64,000 nt of DNA from positions 3,472,001 to 3,536,000 of the forward strand of contig NZ_JBEPOK010000001.1 of the NCBI RefSeq assembly GCF_040546765.1, read 5' to 3'. The notes below the pieces were generated by a model. The model was not told where the DNA came from, did no database searches, and worked only from the letters and a program-made list of their open reading frames with translations. A program made the position numbers and the translations under genes. Below, one piece after another: positions 25,489 to 32,977 of the stretch. The stretch comes from Arthrobacter sp. OAP107 (GTDB lineage: Bacteria; Actinomycetota; Actinomycetes; Actinomycetales; Micrococcaceae). Every line of letters starts with the position of its first letter. The first letter of the stretch is position 1.

Positions 25489-26191
25489 GCCCGCGGCCAT
25501 GGGTGAAAGCACTGGCCGGGCGGCAGCCCGGACTGTCACCGTCACGGGCTCCGGAACCGCCGAGGCTGCACCGGACCTGCTGACGCTCGCCATTGGCGTG
25601 GAGTGCCGCCGCGACAACGCGGCTGACGCCTTTGCCGCTGCCGGAGCGGCATCCGCTGCCGTCACGGGTGCAATGCGCAGCCGGGGCGTGGAGAGCAGGG
25701 ACATCAGGACGTCGGGGCTTAACGTCCGTGCCGACGTCGTCTGGCAGGAAGGCCGCGGCCAGCAGGTCACCGGCTACGTGGCTTCCAGCATGCTCAGCGT
25801 CCGGCTCCGGGATCTGCCTGCCGGTTCGGAGGTCATCGCGGCGGCCGTCGAGGCAGGCGGCAACGACGTGCGCCTGGACGGCGTGCAGCTCGGTTTTGCC
25901 GATGCCGCAGCGGTCCTGGCGCTGGCCCGCGATGCAGCCTGGGCCGACGCTCGGGCGGCAGCAGCGCAGCTCGCCGCCCTTGCGGGCGCTGAGCTGGGAG
26001 AGGTGGTCTGCGTACGGCAGCATCCTGCTCCGTCGGCGCCCGTTCCGATGGGCGGGATGCAGCGCGCCTTCGCCGCCGATTCGATGCCGGTCGAACCCGG
26101 AGAGCCAGCCGTCGGCACGAGTCTGACGGTTGAGTGGGAGTTGCTAATGGAGGCTGCCCGCGGCGAGCGCGGCGTCGGCGGGCCGGGTTAG
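25481..26191 (+). CDS. SIMPL-domain (DUF541) protein
   Basis: 236 residues. The DUF541/SIMPL pattern is visible: TVTVTGSGTAEAAPDLLTLAIGV at the start, a middle segment with SRDIRTSGLNVRADVVWQ and GYVASSMLSVRLRD, and a C-terminal EPAVGTSLTVEWEL strand. Family members form oligomeric shells, some periplasmic or surface; I see no signal peptide here. The ATG at 25481 overlaps the end of the HExxH membrane gene; an ORF reaching further left is not coding. Confidence 0.82.
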   Translation: MSEPAAMGESTGRAAARTVTVTGSGTAEAAPDLLTLAIGVECRRDNAADAFAAAGAASAAVTGAMRSRGVESRDIRTSGLNVRADVVWQEGRGQQVTGYVASSMLSVRLRDLPAGSEVIAAAVEAGGNDVRLDGVQLGFADAAAVLALARDAAWADARAAAAQLAALAGAELGEVVCVRQHPAPSAPVPMGGMQRAFAADSMPVEPGEPAVGTSLTVEWELLMEAARGERGVGGPG

Positions 26192-26192
26192 G

Positions 26193-26381
26193 TCAGATGG
26201 CTGGGGCGTCGGATAGGCGGCTAAGCAAGGTTCGGACGACGGCGGCTACCCCCTCCGCCATCGAGTCCACAGTCAGCGGGGGGGCACCGCTGCCCTGCTC
26301 CACCGTCCGGCGCGAACGGCACATGGACGAACCCGCCGCAGATGCCCGGACGGGAGGCGAGCTCATGCATGAGAGTGCAGA
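26193..26381 (-). pseudogene. Decayed C-terminal fragment of pyrrolidone-carboxylate peptidase
   Basis: The minus strand encodes TLMHELASRPGICGG, then FVHVPFAPD, and after a 1-base shift GAPPLTVDSMAEGVAAVV. This matches the end of pyroglutamyl peptidase I (His of LMH, GGFxHxPxxPE, then a Ser-rich turn and last helix). The frame is closed by a TGA just upstream and the catalytic Glu and Cys parts are missing. It abuts the SIMPL gene stop. Assignment is by motif memory only. Confidence 0.5.
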
Positions 26382-26442
26382 ATCACGGACCCAGGGTAGC
26401 TGCCGGTCTGCAGGAAACGCCGGCGACGGACCTTGACTTAAG

Positions 26443-26460
26443 TTCGAACATACATTCGAA
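26443..26460 (+). promoter_or_regulatory. LexA (SOS) box before the radical SAM gene
   Basis: TTCGAACATACATTCGAA, an 18-bp palindrome of the actinobacterial TCGAAC-N4-GTTCGA type. TTGACT at 26433-26438 and TCGAAT at 26456-26461 give a 17-nt spaced promoter overlapped by the box, with the ATG 7 nt downstream. Confidence 0.8.
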
Positions 26461-26468
26461 TGGAGGCC

Positions 26469-27608
26469 ATGAGATGGGACGCGCAGGCACTTAAACCAGA
26501 ACAGGAAGAAATGCCCGGGACTGCCCCGCTGCTGCCTCTGGCCGGGCTGGTGCGGTCCGTGTCCACTCCCGAGTTTGCCGGCGTCACCTTTCATGAGGTC
26601 ACCGCCAAATCGGTGCTCAACAAGGTGCCCGCCAGTTCCCGGATGCCGTTCGAGTGGACCGTGAACCCGTACCGGGGCTGCAGCCACGCGTGCGTGTACT
26701 GCTTCGCCCGCAAGAGCCATACCTACCTGGACTTCGACGCCGGGCTCGATTTCGACAGCCAAGTGGTGGTGAAGATCAATGCCGCCGAGGTGCTGCGCAA
26801 GGAGCTGGCCAAGCCCTCCTGGAACCGGCAGCAGGTGGCACTGGGCACCAACACGGACCCCTACCAGCGGGCAGAGGGCCGGTACCGGCTGATGCCCGGC
26901 ATCATCGGTGCGCTGGCCGACTCCGGGACCCCGCTGTCCATCCTGACCAAGGGTACTTTGCTGGCTCGCGACATTCCGCTCCTGAAGCATGCCGCGGCAC
27001 AGGTGCCGGTGGGCATTGGCATCTCGCTGGCCATGACGGACGAGCAACTCTCGGAGGCCATCGAGCCCGGCACACCCGGACCGCGGGCGCGGCTCAAGCT
27101 CGTGTCCAGGCTCCGCGAGGCCGGGCTGCCCTGCGGCGTGATGGCCATGCCCATCCTGCCCTGGCTCTCGGACAGCGACGAAGCCCTCGACTCCCTGTTC
27201 GCTTCATTGGCTGCCGCGGGTGCCACCGGCGTCACGGCCGGAGCACTGTACTTGAAGCCGGGCACCCGGGAGTGGTTCATGCAGTGGATCGCTGCCCGCC
27301 ATCCGGAACTCGTGGGCCGCTACCGCAGGCTCTACGGCACGGGCTCGTACGCCTCCAAGGAATACCGCATCTGGCTGGCCGGCAGGGTCCGTTTCTTCAA
27401 GGCCCGGCACGGCTTCTCCAATTCGCACGGGTTCAGCCACCGGGACGTCGACGACCACCAGGCCGACGATCCCCGCGGTGAGGAAGCCGCCTACCCCGAG
27501 GGAAGCATTCCGCGGGACCGGACGGGACACGACAAGCCGGGTCAGCAACGGTCAGGGCCAGATGGCCACCGCAGCGAAACCCGGACATCGCAGCCCACAC
27601 TGTTCTGA
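26469..27608 (+). CDS. Rv2578c-family radical SAM protein, SOS-controlled
   Basis: 379 residues. The 4Fe-4S/SAM motif CSHACVYC lies near residue 70 (NPYRGCSHACVYCFARKSH), with LGTNTDPYQRAEG and SILTKGTLLARD as further barrel strands; it resembles the spore-lyase-like SplB/Rv2578c group. The ATG at 26469 (MRWDAQAL) is chosen over 26460 because family members begin MRW and because a -10-like hexamer lies exactly 7 nt before it. A LexA box overlaps the promoter, so a DNA-damage role is inferred; the reaction is unknown. The C-terminal 70 residues are low-complexity and charged. Confidence 0.85.
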   Translation: MRWDAQALKPEQEEMPGTAPLLPLAGLVRSVSTPEFAGVTFHEVTAKSVLNKVPASSRMPFEWTVNPYRGCSHACVYCFARKSHTYLDFDAGLDFDSQVVVKINAAEVLRKELAKPSWNRQQVALGTNTDPYQRAEGRYRLMPGIIGALADSGTPLSILTKGTLLARDIPLLKHAAAQVPVGIGISLAMTDEQLSEAIEPGTPGPRARLKLVSRLREAGLPCGVMAMPILPWLSDSDEALDSLFASLAAAGATGVTAGALYLKPGTREWFMQWIAARHPELVGRYRRLYGTGSYASKEYRIWLAGRVRFFKARHGFSNSHGFSHRDVDDHQADDPRGEEAAYPEGSIPRDRTGHDKPGQQRSGPDGHRSETRTSQPTLF

Positions 27609-27648
27609 GTCCGCGGCCGTACCACTCCGGGCGCGGTCTTTCCTGTTG

Positions 27649-28107
27649 CTAATTCCCCAGGACGAAGTCGGCCCGGCCCGCGGAGGCGACGGTGGCAAGC
27701 AGCGCCTGGACGATCGGGAGGTCGGCCGGGATCCACGGCAGGCTGAGAGCTTCGTCACCCTCGCGGATGCTGACCCAGCGAAGCTCATCGTGGTCTTCGA
27801 GCGGCCGGGGTTCGCCGTCGGCCACTTCGGCGAACCACACCCGCATCACGGCCTTGGCGTTGAGGGGCCAGCCGTCCGGTCCCGGCGCTTCCAGTTCCGC
27901 CCCAAGGACGACATCGATGCCGAGTTCCTCGCGGAGCTCACGGTGCAGCGCCTTTTCCGGAGCCTCCCCGGGTTCCACCTTTCCGCCCGGGAACTCCCAC
28001 ATGCCCGCAAACTGTGGAGGCGCCGTGCGGCGGGCCACGAGGAGCCGGGCGGGAGCGGAGAGCGAATCCAGCACGGCCCCGCCCACGACGTTGATCAGTT
28101 CAGTCAC
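27649..28107 (-). CDS. NUDIX hydrolase, MutT-type
   Basis: 152 residues, small enough to be a stand-alone 8-oxo-dGTP-type pyrophosphatase. The NUDIX box GGKVEPGEAPEKALHREL then REELGI is complete at residues ~40-62. LLVARRTAPPQFAGMWEFPG before it is typical of MutT. GTG start at 28107. Convergent to the radical SAM gene with a 40-nt gap. Exact substrate not determinable. Confidence 0.9.
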   Translation of the reverse strand: MTELINVVGGAVLDSLSAPARLLVARRTAPPQFAGMWEFPGGKVEPGEAPEKALHRELREELGIDVVLGAELEAPGPDGWPLNAKAVMRVWFAEVADGEPRPLEDHDELRWVSIREGDEALSLPWIPADLPIVQALLATVASAGRADFVLGN

Positions 28108-28235
28108 CGGTCCAGTCTATGAGGGCAAGGTCCCAGCCTTCGGCCCGGATATCCATCCAGCCGCGTAGCTTGTTAAAATCAGACATATCAGTGGCAACGA
28201 TGCCTACTCCGTAACTCCTTTCGAAAAGCAGGCAC

Positions 28236-29441
28236 ATGACTTCCACTGTCCAGTCTCCCCGCACGCCCACGGCTGCCGTGCACATCGGTCCCGCCATCCT
28301 GGCCCTGGCCATGGGCGGCTTCGGCATCGGAGTCACAGAATTCGCCATGATGGGGCTACTCAAGGAGGTCGAGGCCGGACTCGGGATCAGCACTCCCGAG
28401 GCAGGCCACCTCATCTCCGCCTACGCCCTCGGCGTCGTCGTCGGAGCTCCCGTCCTTGCTGCCGTCGGCGCGAAACTGCCGCGCAAGTACCTCGCGCTGG
28501 GCCTCATGCTGTTCTTCAGCGTCGCCAATCTGTCCTCGTTCATCGCTCCCGACTACGCGAGCATGCTGGTCTCCCGGTTCGCCGCCGGCCTGCCGCACGG
28601 CGCGTTCTTCGGCGTGGCCGCCGTGATCGCCGCTTCCCTGGTGGCGCCCACGAAGCGGGGCTGGGCCATCTCCATGGTCATGGCGGGACTCACCGTTGCG
28701 AACGTGGTCGGAGTACCGTTCGCCACCTGGCTCGGGCAGACCTTTGGCTGGCGGCTGCTCTTTGTCCTGGTGGGTGCGCTGGGGCTGGTGACCCTGGCGC
28801 TCATCTGGAAGTTTGTTCCATTCCAGAAGGCGCACGCAGATGCCAGCATCCGCAGGGAGCTGGGCGCACTTAAGCGGGCACAGGTCTGGCTGGCGATCCT
28901 CATCGGCATCGTGGGCTTCGGCGGTTTCTTCGCCACTTACACCTACATCTCCCACACGATGACCTCCGTGGCAGGGATCCCCGCCGCCCTGCTGCCGTTC
29001 GTGGTGGCCCTGTACGGCCTGGGAATGGTGGCCGGCAACATCGTCGGCGGCCGGATCGCGGACAAGTCCGTGATGGGGACCATCTACCGCGTCCTGCCGG
29101 GAATCGCCGTCGCCCTTGTGGTGTACGCCGTGGCCGTGCACTGGCCGTGGTCGGCCTTCCTCATGGTGTTTGTGGTGGGCGGCGCCGGGTCCATGCTCGT
29201 CCCGGCCCTGCAGACCCGGCTGCTGGACGCGTCCCCCGACGCGCCGTCGCTGGCGTCCTCCCTCAACCACGCAGCACTGAACGTCGCCAACGCCCTGGGC
29301 GCCTTCCTGGGTGGCGTAGTGATCGCGTGGGGCTGGGGCTACGTTGCGCCCGCCCTGGTGGGTGCCGTCCTGGCCATCCTCGGCCTGATGGTGGCGCTGC
29401 TCAGCGGCCTGCTGGAGCGCAAAAAGCCGCTGGCCCCGTAA
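28236..29441 (+). CDS. MFS transporter, DHA1 (AraJ/YdhP-like)
   Basis: 401 residues with 12 predicted membrane spans. Between spans 2 and 3 is the DHA-like signature AKLPRKYLALGLM, and RFAAGLPHGAFFGVAAV is span 4. N-terminal ALAMGGFGIGVTEFAMMGLL is characteristic of the AraJ/NepI/YdhP group, which exports sugars, nucleosides or drugs by proton antiport. The start ATG at 28236 follows a purine-rich AAAAGCAGG. Substrate unknown. Confidence 0.88.
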   Translation: MTSTVQSPRTPTAAVHIGPAILALAMGGFGIGVTEFAMMGLLKEVEAGLGISTPEAGHLISAYALGVVVGAPVLAAVGAKLPRKYLALGLMLFFSVANLSSFIAPDYASMLVSRFAAGLPHGAFFGVAAVIAASLVAPTKRGWAISMVMAGLTVANVVGVPFATWLGQTFGWRLLFVLVGALGLVTLALIWKFVPFQKAHADASIRRELGALKRAQVWLAILIGIVGFGGFFATYTYISHTMTSVAGIPAALLPFVVALYGLGMVAGNIVGGRIADKSVMGTIYRVLPGIAVALVVYAVAVHWPWSAFLMVFVVGGAGSMLVPALQTRLLDASPDAPSLASSLNHAALNVANALGAFLGGVVIAWGWGYVAPALVGAVLAILGLMVALLSGLLERKKPLAP

Positions 29442-29464
29442 CAAAAGTCACGGAGCCAGCGGCT
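29421..29464 (-). terminator. Intrinsic terminator for the CDF gene
   Basis: AGCCGCTGGC (29425-29434) pairs with GCCAGCGGCT (29455-29464); read on the minus strand the stem is followed by a T-run. The same bases encode the last residues of the convergent MFS gene. Confidence 0.85.
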
Positions 29465-29507
29465 CACCAAGTACAGGGCCGGCGGCCCGGACTTTCACAA
29501 CAAGCAG

Positions 29508-30461
29508 CTACGCCCCTGAGTCGCCCGCAAGGGCGGGCCCGCTGGCTACCTCTGCACGGCGGATGTCGGGCTCCAGATAGATGACCCGCGCGATGGGCAC
29601 TGCCGAGCGGATCCGTGCTTCGGCTTCGTCGATGGCCTTGGCAATATCGAGCCCGGAATCGCCGGCCCCCACGCTGATCTTGGCAGCCACGAGCAGCTCC
29701 TCCGGGCCCAGGTGCAGGGTCTTGAGGTGGATGATGGCAGTGCCGTCCGCTTCGATGGCGCGCCGGATGCGGCCGACGTCGTCCTTGGTGGCCGACTCCC
29801 CCAGCAGCAGCGACTTGGTCTCCATCGCCAGGATGACGGCAATCGCCACGAGCAGCAGGCCAATCATGCCGGTCCCGATCCCGTCCCAGATGCCGTCGCC
29901 TGTCAGCAGGGTCAGCCCCACGCCAAACAGGGCGAACACCAGGCCCAGCAGGGCGCCGAAGTCCTCGAGCAGGATCACCGGAAGCTCGGGCTGCTTGGCG
30001 GTCCGCACGAAGCTGATCCAGCCCTGGCTGCCGCGGATATGGTTGGCCTCGCTGATGGCCGTCCGGAACGAGAAGCCTTCGGCCACGATGGCACCGAGCA
30101 GCACGGCCAGGGGCACCCACCAGAAGTCACCTTCAATGGCGTGCGGGTGCTGGATCTTTTCCCAAGCCTCGTACAGCGCGAAAAGGCCGCCGACGCTGAA
30201 GAGCACGATGGAAACGATGAAGGCGTAAATGTACCGCTCGCGTCCGTAGCCGAACGGGTGTTCCGGGCTGGCAGCCCGCTGGGCGCGTTTCCCGCCGACC
30301 AGGAGCAGGACCTGGTTGCCCGAGTCGGCGACCGAGTGGATGGCCTCAGCCAGCATCGATGAGGAGCTTGTCAGCAGGAACGCGACGAACTTCAGGACGG
30401 CGATGGTCAGGTTGGCGGCCAGCGCCGCGACAATCGCCTTGGTACCGCCATTTGCAGCCAA
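29508..30461 (-). CDS. Cation diffusion facilitator (CDF) metal transporter
   Basis: 317 residues, about six membrane spans plus a C-terminal cytoplasmic ferredoxin-like domain (~210-300). The metal site of span 2 is AEAIHSVADSGNQ (HxxxD); the span 5 partner reads LLEDFGALLGL, with Glu-Asp where classic members have His. HPFGYGRERYIYAFIVS between spans is typical of the SLC30A9-like branch. The start is a TTG at 30461 after GAGGTGAG. Probably zinc or manganese/iron efflux; selectivity cannot be told. Confidence 0.88.
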   Translation of the reverse strand: MAANGGTKAIVAALAANLTIAVLKFVAFLLTSSSSMLAEAIHSVADSGNQVLLLVGGKRAQRAASPEHPFGYGRERYIYAFIVSIVLFSVGGLFALYEAWEKIQHPHAIEGDFWWVPLAVLLGAIVAEGFSFRTAISEANHIRGSQGWISFVRTAKQPELPVILLEDFGALLGLVFALFGVGLTLLTGDGIWDGIGTGMIGLLLVAIAVILAMETKSLLLGESATKDDVGRIRRAIEADGTAIIHLKTLHLGPEELLVAAKISVGAGDSGLDIAKAIDEAEARIRSAVPIARVIYLEPDIRRAEVASGPALAGDSGA

Positions 30462-30691
30462 GGGAGGCTCACCTCTTCACGTGGGTATTTCAACGGATGG
30501 GACAGGGCGGGATGGATCCGCCGTCTAGTAAATACCGTACCCGTCCGGCCCGGAACAGACAGCGCACCTGGCCTCCGGGCGGCACGAAAAGCCAAAACTA
30601 AGCCTGCTGACAAAGAAACGCGCCCTGTGTTAGCTTGAAGCCATATCGGGACTGATAAGAATCGATCCCGACGAATATGAAGGAGCAGACA

Positions 30692-30967
30692 ATGGGTTTT
30701 CTTGCTTGGATTATTCTCGGCCTGATCGTAGGCGCAATTGTTAAAGCCGTCATGCCCGGACGGGTCGGCGGCGGCTGGGTCACCAGCCTCGTTCTGGGCG
30801 TCGTTGGCGCCATCGTTGGCGGCTGGATCGGCAGCCTTCTCTTCGGCAAGGGTGACCTGGCGTTCTTCGACCTCGGCACCTGGATCCTCGCCATCATCGG
30901 CGGCCTCGTAGTCGCAGGTATCTACGGCGCCATCACCGGCCGCAACCGGACCACCCGGGCACCATAA
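30692..30967 (+). CDS. GlsB/YeaQ/YmgE family stress membrane protein
   Basis: 91 residues, three hydrophobic helices with glycine zipper patterns (LIVGAIVKAVMPG, GVVGAIVGGWIG, IIGGLVVAGIYG), as in the transglycosylase-associated GlsB/YeaQ family, which is often induced by stress. The ATG at 30692 has AAGGAG 8 nt upstream. The 230-nt divergent gap to the CDF gene has a TCGGGA/TCCCGA inverted repeat at 30648-30674 that may be an operator or leader stem. Confidence 0.88.
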   Translation: MGFLAWIILGLIVGAIVKAVMPGRVGGGWVTSLVLGVVGAIVGGWIGSLLFGKGDLAFFDLGTWILAIIGGLVVAGIYGAITGRNRTTRAP

Positions 30968-31064
30968 CCGGCCAGGACCACAGGCACCGGGCCTCGACAA
31001 GCGCATCGCGTAACAAGCCCAAGCGCAGAGCCAAGCCCGGGCCGTAACAGACAAAAACAGACAG

Positions 31065-31097
31065 AGCGGGGACCCACCAGCACGGTGGGTCCCCGCT
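31065..31097. terminator. Strong bidirectional hairpin
   Basis: AGCGGGGACCCACC pairs with GGTGGGTCCCCGCT over 14 bp with a 5-nt loop, between the convergent GlsB-like and rRNA methyltransferase genes. T-rich only weakly on either side. Confidence 0.85.
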
Positions 31098-31143
31098 CCT
31101 TCATGTCTGACGGTCTGGTGTGACGGCCCGCAGTCTCCGGAAC

Positions 31144-32040
31144 TTAGGCCGGCTGCTGGGACCTCGCACTTGCGTACAGGCAGACGGTGGCGGCCGTTCC
31201 CAGGTTGAGGCTCTCGGCGGCGCCATACACGGGCACCGCCACGCGGTGGTCAGCCAGCGCGAGCTCGTCTTCGGAGAGGCCCTGGGCTTCGTTGCCGAAG
31301 AGCCAGGCCGTGGGGTTCTCCAGGGCGTAGTCCGAGCCGGCGGTCGAGGCGCCCAGCCTGCGTGCGGCGTTCTCGTCCTGCAGCCGGTCAAGGTTCAGCT
31401 GCCCGTAGCCGTCCGCGGCCAGCACGCCGATCCCCCGGTCCTTGCACAGCCCCACCAGCTCATTAACGTCCGCGCCGAGGACCACAGGCAGGTGAAACAG
31501 CGAGCCGGCGGTCGACCGGACGGCCTTGGGATTGTAGATGTCCACGCTGGAACCGGTCAGCACCACAGCGTCCGCGCCGGCGGCGTCCGCGGCCCGAAGC
31601 ACAGTCCCGGCATTGCCGGGGTCCCGGACCTGGCACAGCACGGCAATCAGCCGTGGCCCGCCGTCGAGCACGTCCGCCAGGGAGACGTCCACGAAATCGC
31701 ACACCGCAACGATCCCCTGCGGGGTGACGGTGTCCGCCATGGCGGCGAGGACATCGTCCGTCGCAAGCCGGGCGCTGGTTCCCACGGCCAGTTCCTCGAA
31801 CTCGGGGTACCGGTCCAGGCAGGCCTCGCTGGCATACACCTCACGGACGATGCCCGGCTGGCCCGCCGCGGTCCGTTTGCCGTGCAGCACCAGGGCTTCA
31901 CGAACTGCCTGCGGGCCTTCGGCGAGGAACTGGCGGCGCTTTAAACGGGCCGGGCGCCCTGCAAGCTTTGCCACGTCCCGCACCCGATCTGCTCGGGGAT
32001 TGGAGAGTGGAAAGTCTTGCGGGCGCCCGGTTTCGTTCAT
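31144..32040 (-). CDS. TrmH/SpoU-family RNA 2'-O-methyltransferase
   Basis: 298 residues. N-terminal RNA-binding substrate domain (KRRQFLAEGPQAVREAL), then the SPOUT knot: motif 1 VRDPGNAGTVLRAADAAG (Asn/Arg), motif 2 LFGNEAQGLSEDELALAD and motif 3 VPVYGAAESLNLGTAATVC. Closest group in actinobacteria is the TsnR/RlmB-like enzymes acting on 23S rRNA; the nucleotide is unknown. The ATG at 32040 is preferred over one 27 nt upstream. It follows rplT by 53 nt and is likely the last gene of the infC operon. Confidence 0.9.
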   Translation of the reverse strand: MNETGRPQDFPLSNPRADRVRDVAKLAGRPARLKRRQFLAEGPQAVREALVLHGKRTAAGQPGIVREVYASEACLDRYPEFEELAVGTSARLATDDVLAAMADTVTPQGIVAVCDFVDVSLADVLDGGPRLIAVLCQVRDPGNAGTVLRAADAAGADAVVLTGSSVDIYNPKAVRSTAGSLFHLPVVLGADVNELVGLCKDRGIGVLAADGYGQLNLDRLQDENAARRLGASTAGSDYALENPTAWLFGNEAQGLSEDELALADHRVAVPVYGAAESLNLGTAATVCLYASARSQQPA

Positions 32041-32093
32041 ATAAGAAACCTTAGTGGCTGTTGCCACCGGTCCTTGAACTGGGAGCTGTCTGC

Positions 32094-32549
32094 TTACTCA
32101 GCAGCTGCAGCGGCCGGCTTCTTCGCAGCGCGTGCACGGGTGGCCTTGGCCTTCGGTGCAGTCTCAGCCTTGGCGGCCGGAGCGGAGGTGTCTGCAGGCA
32201 GCGAGTCCTTGGCAACCTGGACCAGCGCAGCGAAGGCGTTGGCGTCGGAGACGGCGAGCTCGGCCAGCATGCGGCGGTCAACCTCAACCTCAGCAGCCTT
32301 CAGGCCCTGGATCAGACGGTTGTAGGTCAGGCCGTTCGCGCGGGATGCAGCGTTGATGCGCTGGATCCACAGGCGGCGGAAGTCGCCCTTCTTCTTCTTG
32401 CGGTCGCCATAGCTGTACACAAACGAGTGCAGCAGCTGCTCTTTTGCCTTGCGGTACAGGCGTGAGCGCTGCCCACGGTAACCTTTGGCGCGTTCGAGGA
32501 CAACCCGGCGCTTCTTGTGGGCGTTTACCGCCCGCTTCACACGTGCCAC
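32094..32549 (-). CDS. rplT: Ribosomal protein L20 with Ala/Lys-rich tail
   Basis: 151 residues versus about 115-125 in most bacteria. The L20 core (ARVKRAVNAHKKRRVVLERAKG, RLYRKAKEQLLHS, WIQRINAASRANGLTYNRLI) is intact; residues ~118-151 are an Ala/Lys/Pro tail. GTG start at 32549. Third gene of infC-rpmI-rplT. In E. coli and Bacillus L20 represses this operon through the leader mRNA. Confidence 0.97.
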   Translation of the reverse strand: MARVKRAVNAHKKRRVVLERAKGYRGQRSRLYRKAKEQLLHSFVYSYGDRKKKKGDFRRLWIQRINAASRANGLTYNRLIQGLKAAEVEVDRRMLAELAVSDANAFAALVQVAKDSLPADTSAPAAKAETAPKAKATRARAAKKPAAAAAE

Positions 32550-32666
32550 GTGCGTACTCCTTCAGAATTCTTGTCCCAAGCATCTTTCGCCGGTGATCCG
32601 GCTGGCCTGAGAAGGCTTTATTGGTGGGTGGCTGCTGCCTGACGGCCGCAACCTAAGAGCTTGGAA

Positions 32667-32861
32667 CTAGATGCCGAGCATCTTCCGGATGACCTTGGCG
32701 TCGCCCTTGAAGACGATCTTGTCGCCGGCGAGGCGACGGGTCAGGCGGGTGGACTTGTGCTCAAGGTAGTGGCGGCGGTTGGCCTGCTGGCGGCGCAGCT
32801 TGCCGGTACCGGTCAGCTTGAAGCGCTTCTTAGCACCACTGTGGGTTTTCATCTTCGGCAT
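32667..32861 (-). CDS. rpmI: Ribosomal protein L35
   Basis: 64 residues, normal length; PKMKTHSGAKKRFKLTGTGK and the C-terminal KVIRKMLG are diagnostic. ATG start with AGGAGA upstream. 116 nt from infC and 117 nt from rplT. Confidence 0.97.
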   Translation of the reverse strand: MPKMKTHSGAKKRFKLTGTGKLRRQQANRRHYLEHKSTRLTRRLAGDKIVFKGDAKVIRKMLGI

Positions 32862-32977
32862 GGGAACCGATCTCCTAACGTATCCGCAGACATGTCTGCA
32901 GTCTTTCGCGCAGCCGGCCCTGGGGACGGCGTGCTGGTTGCTGGCTGCCTGAAGGGGATGCCTTCCGCAGTTTCGAA

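Noticed and set aside
26193..27047. 284-codon minus-strand ORF opposite the radical SAM gene.
   Set aside because: Its upstream part is a shadow of the radical SAM gene; only its last ~35 codons match the pcp remnant.
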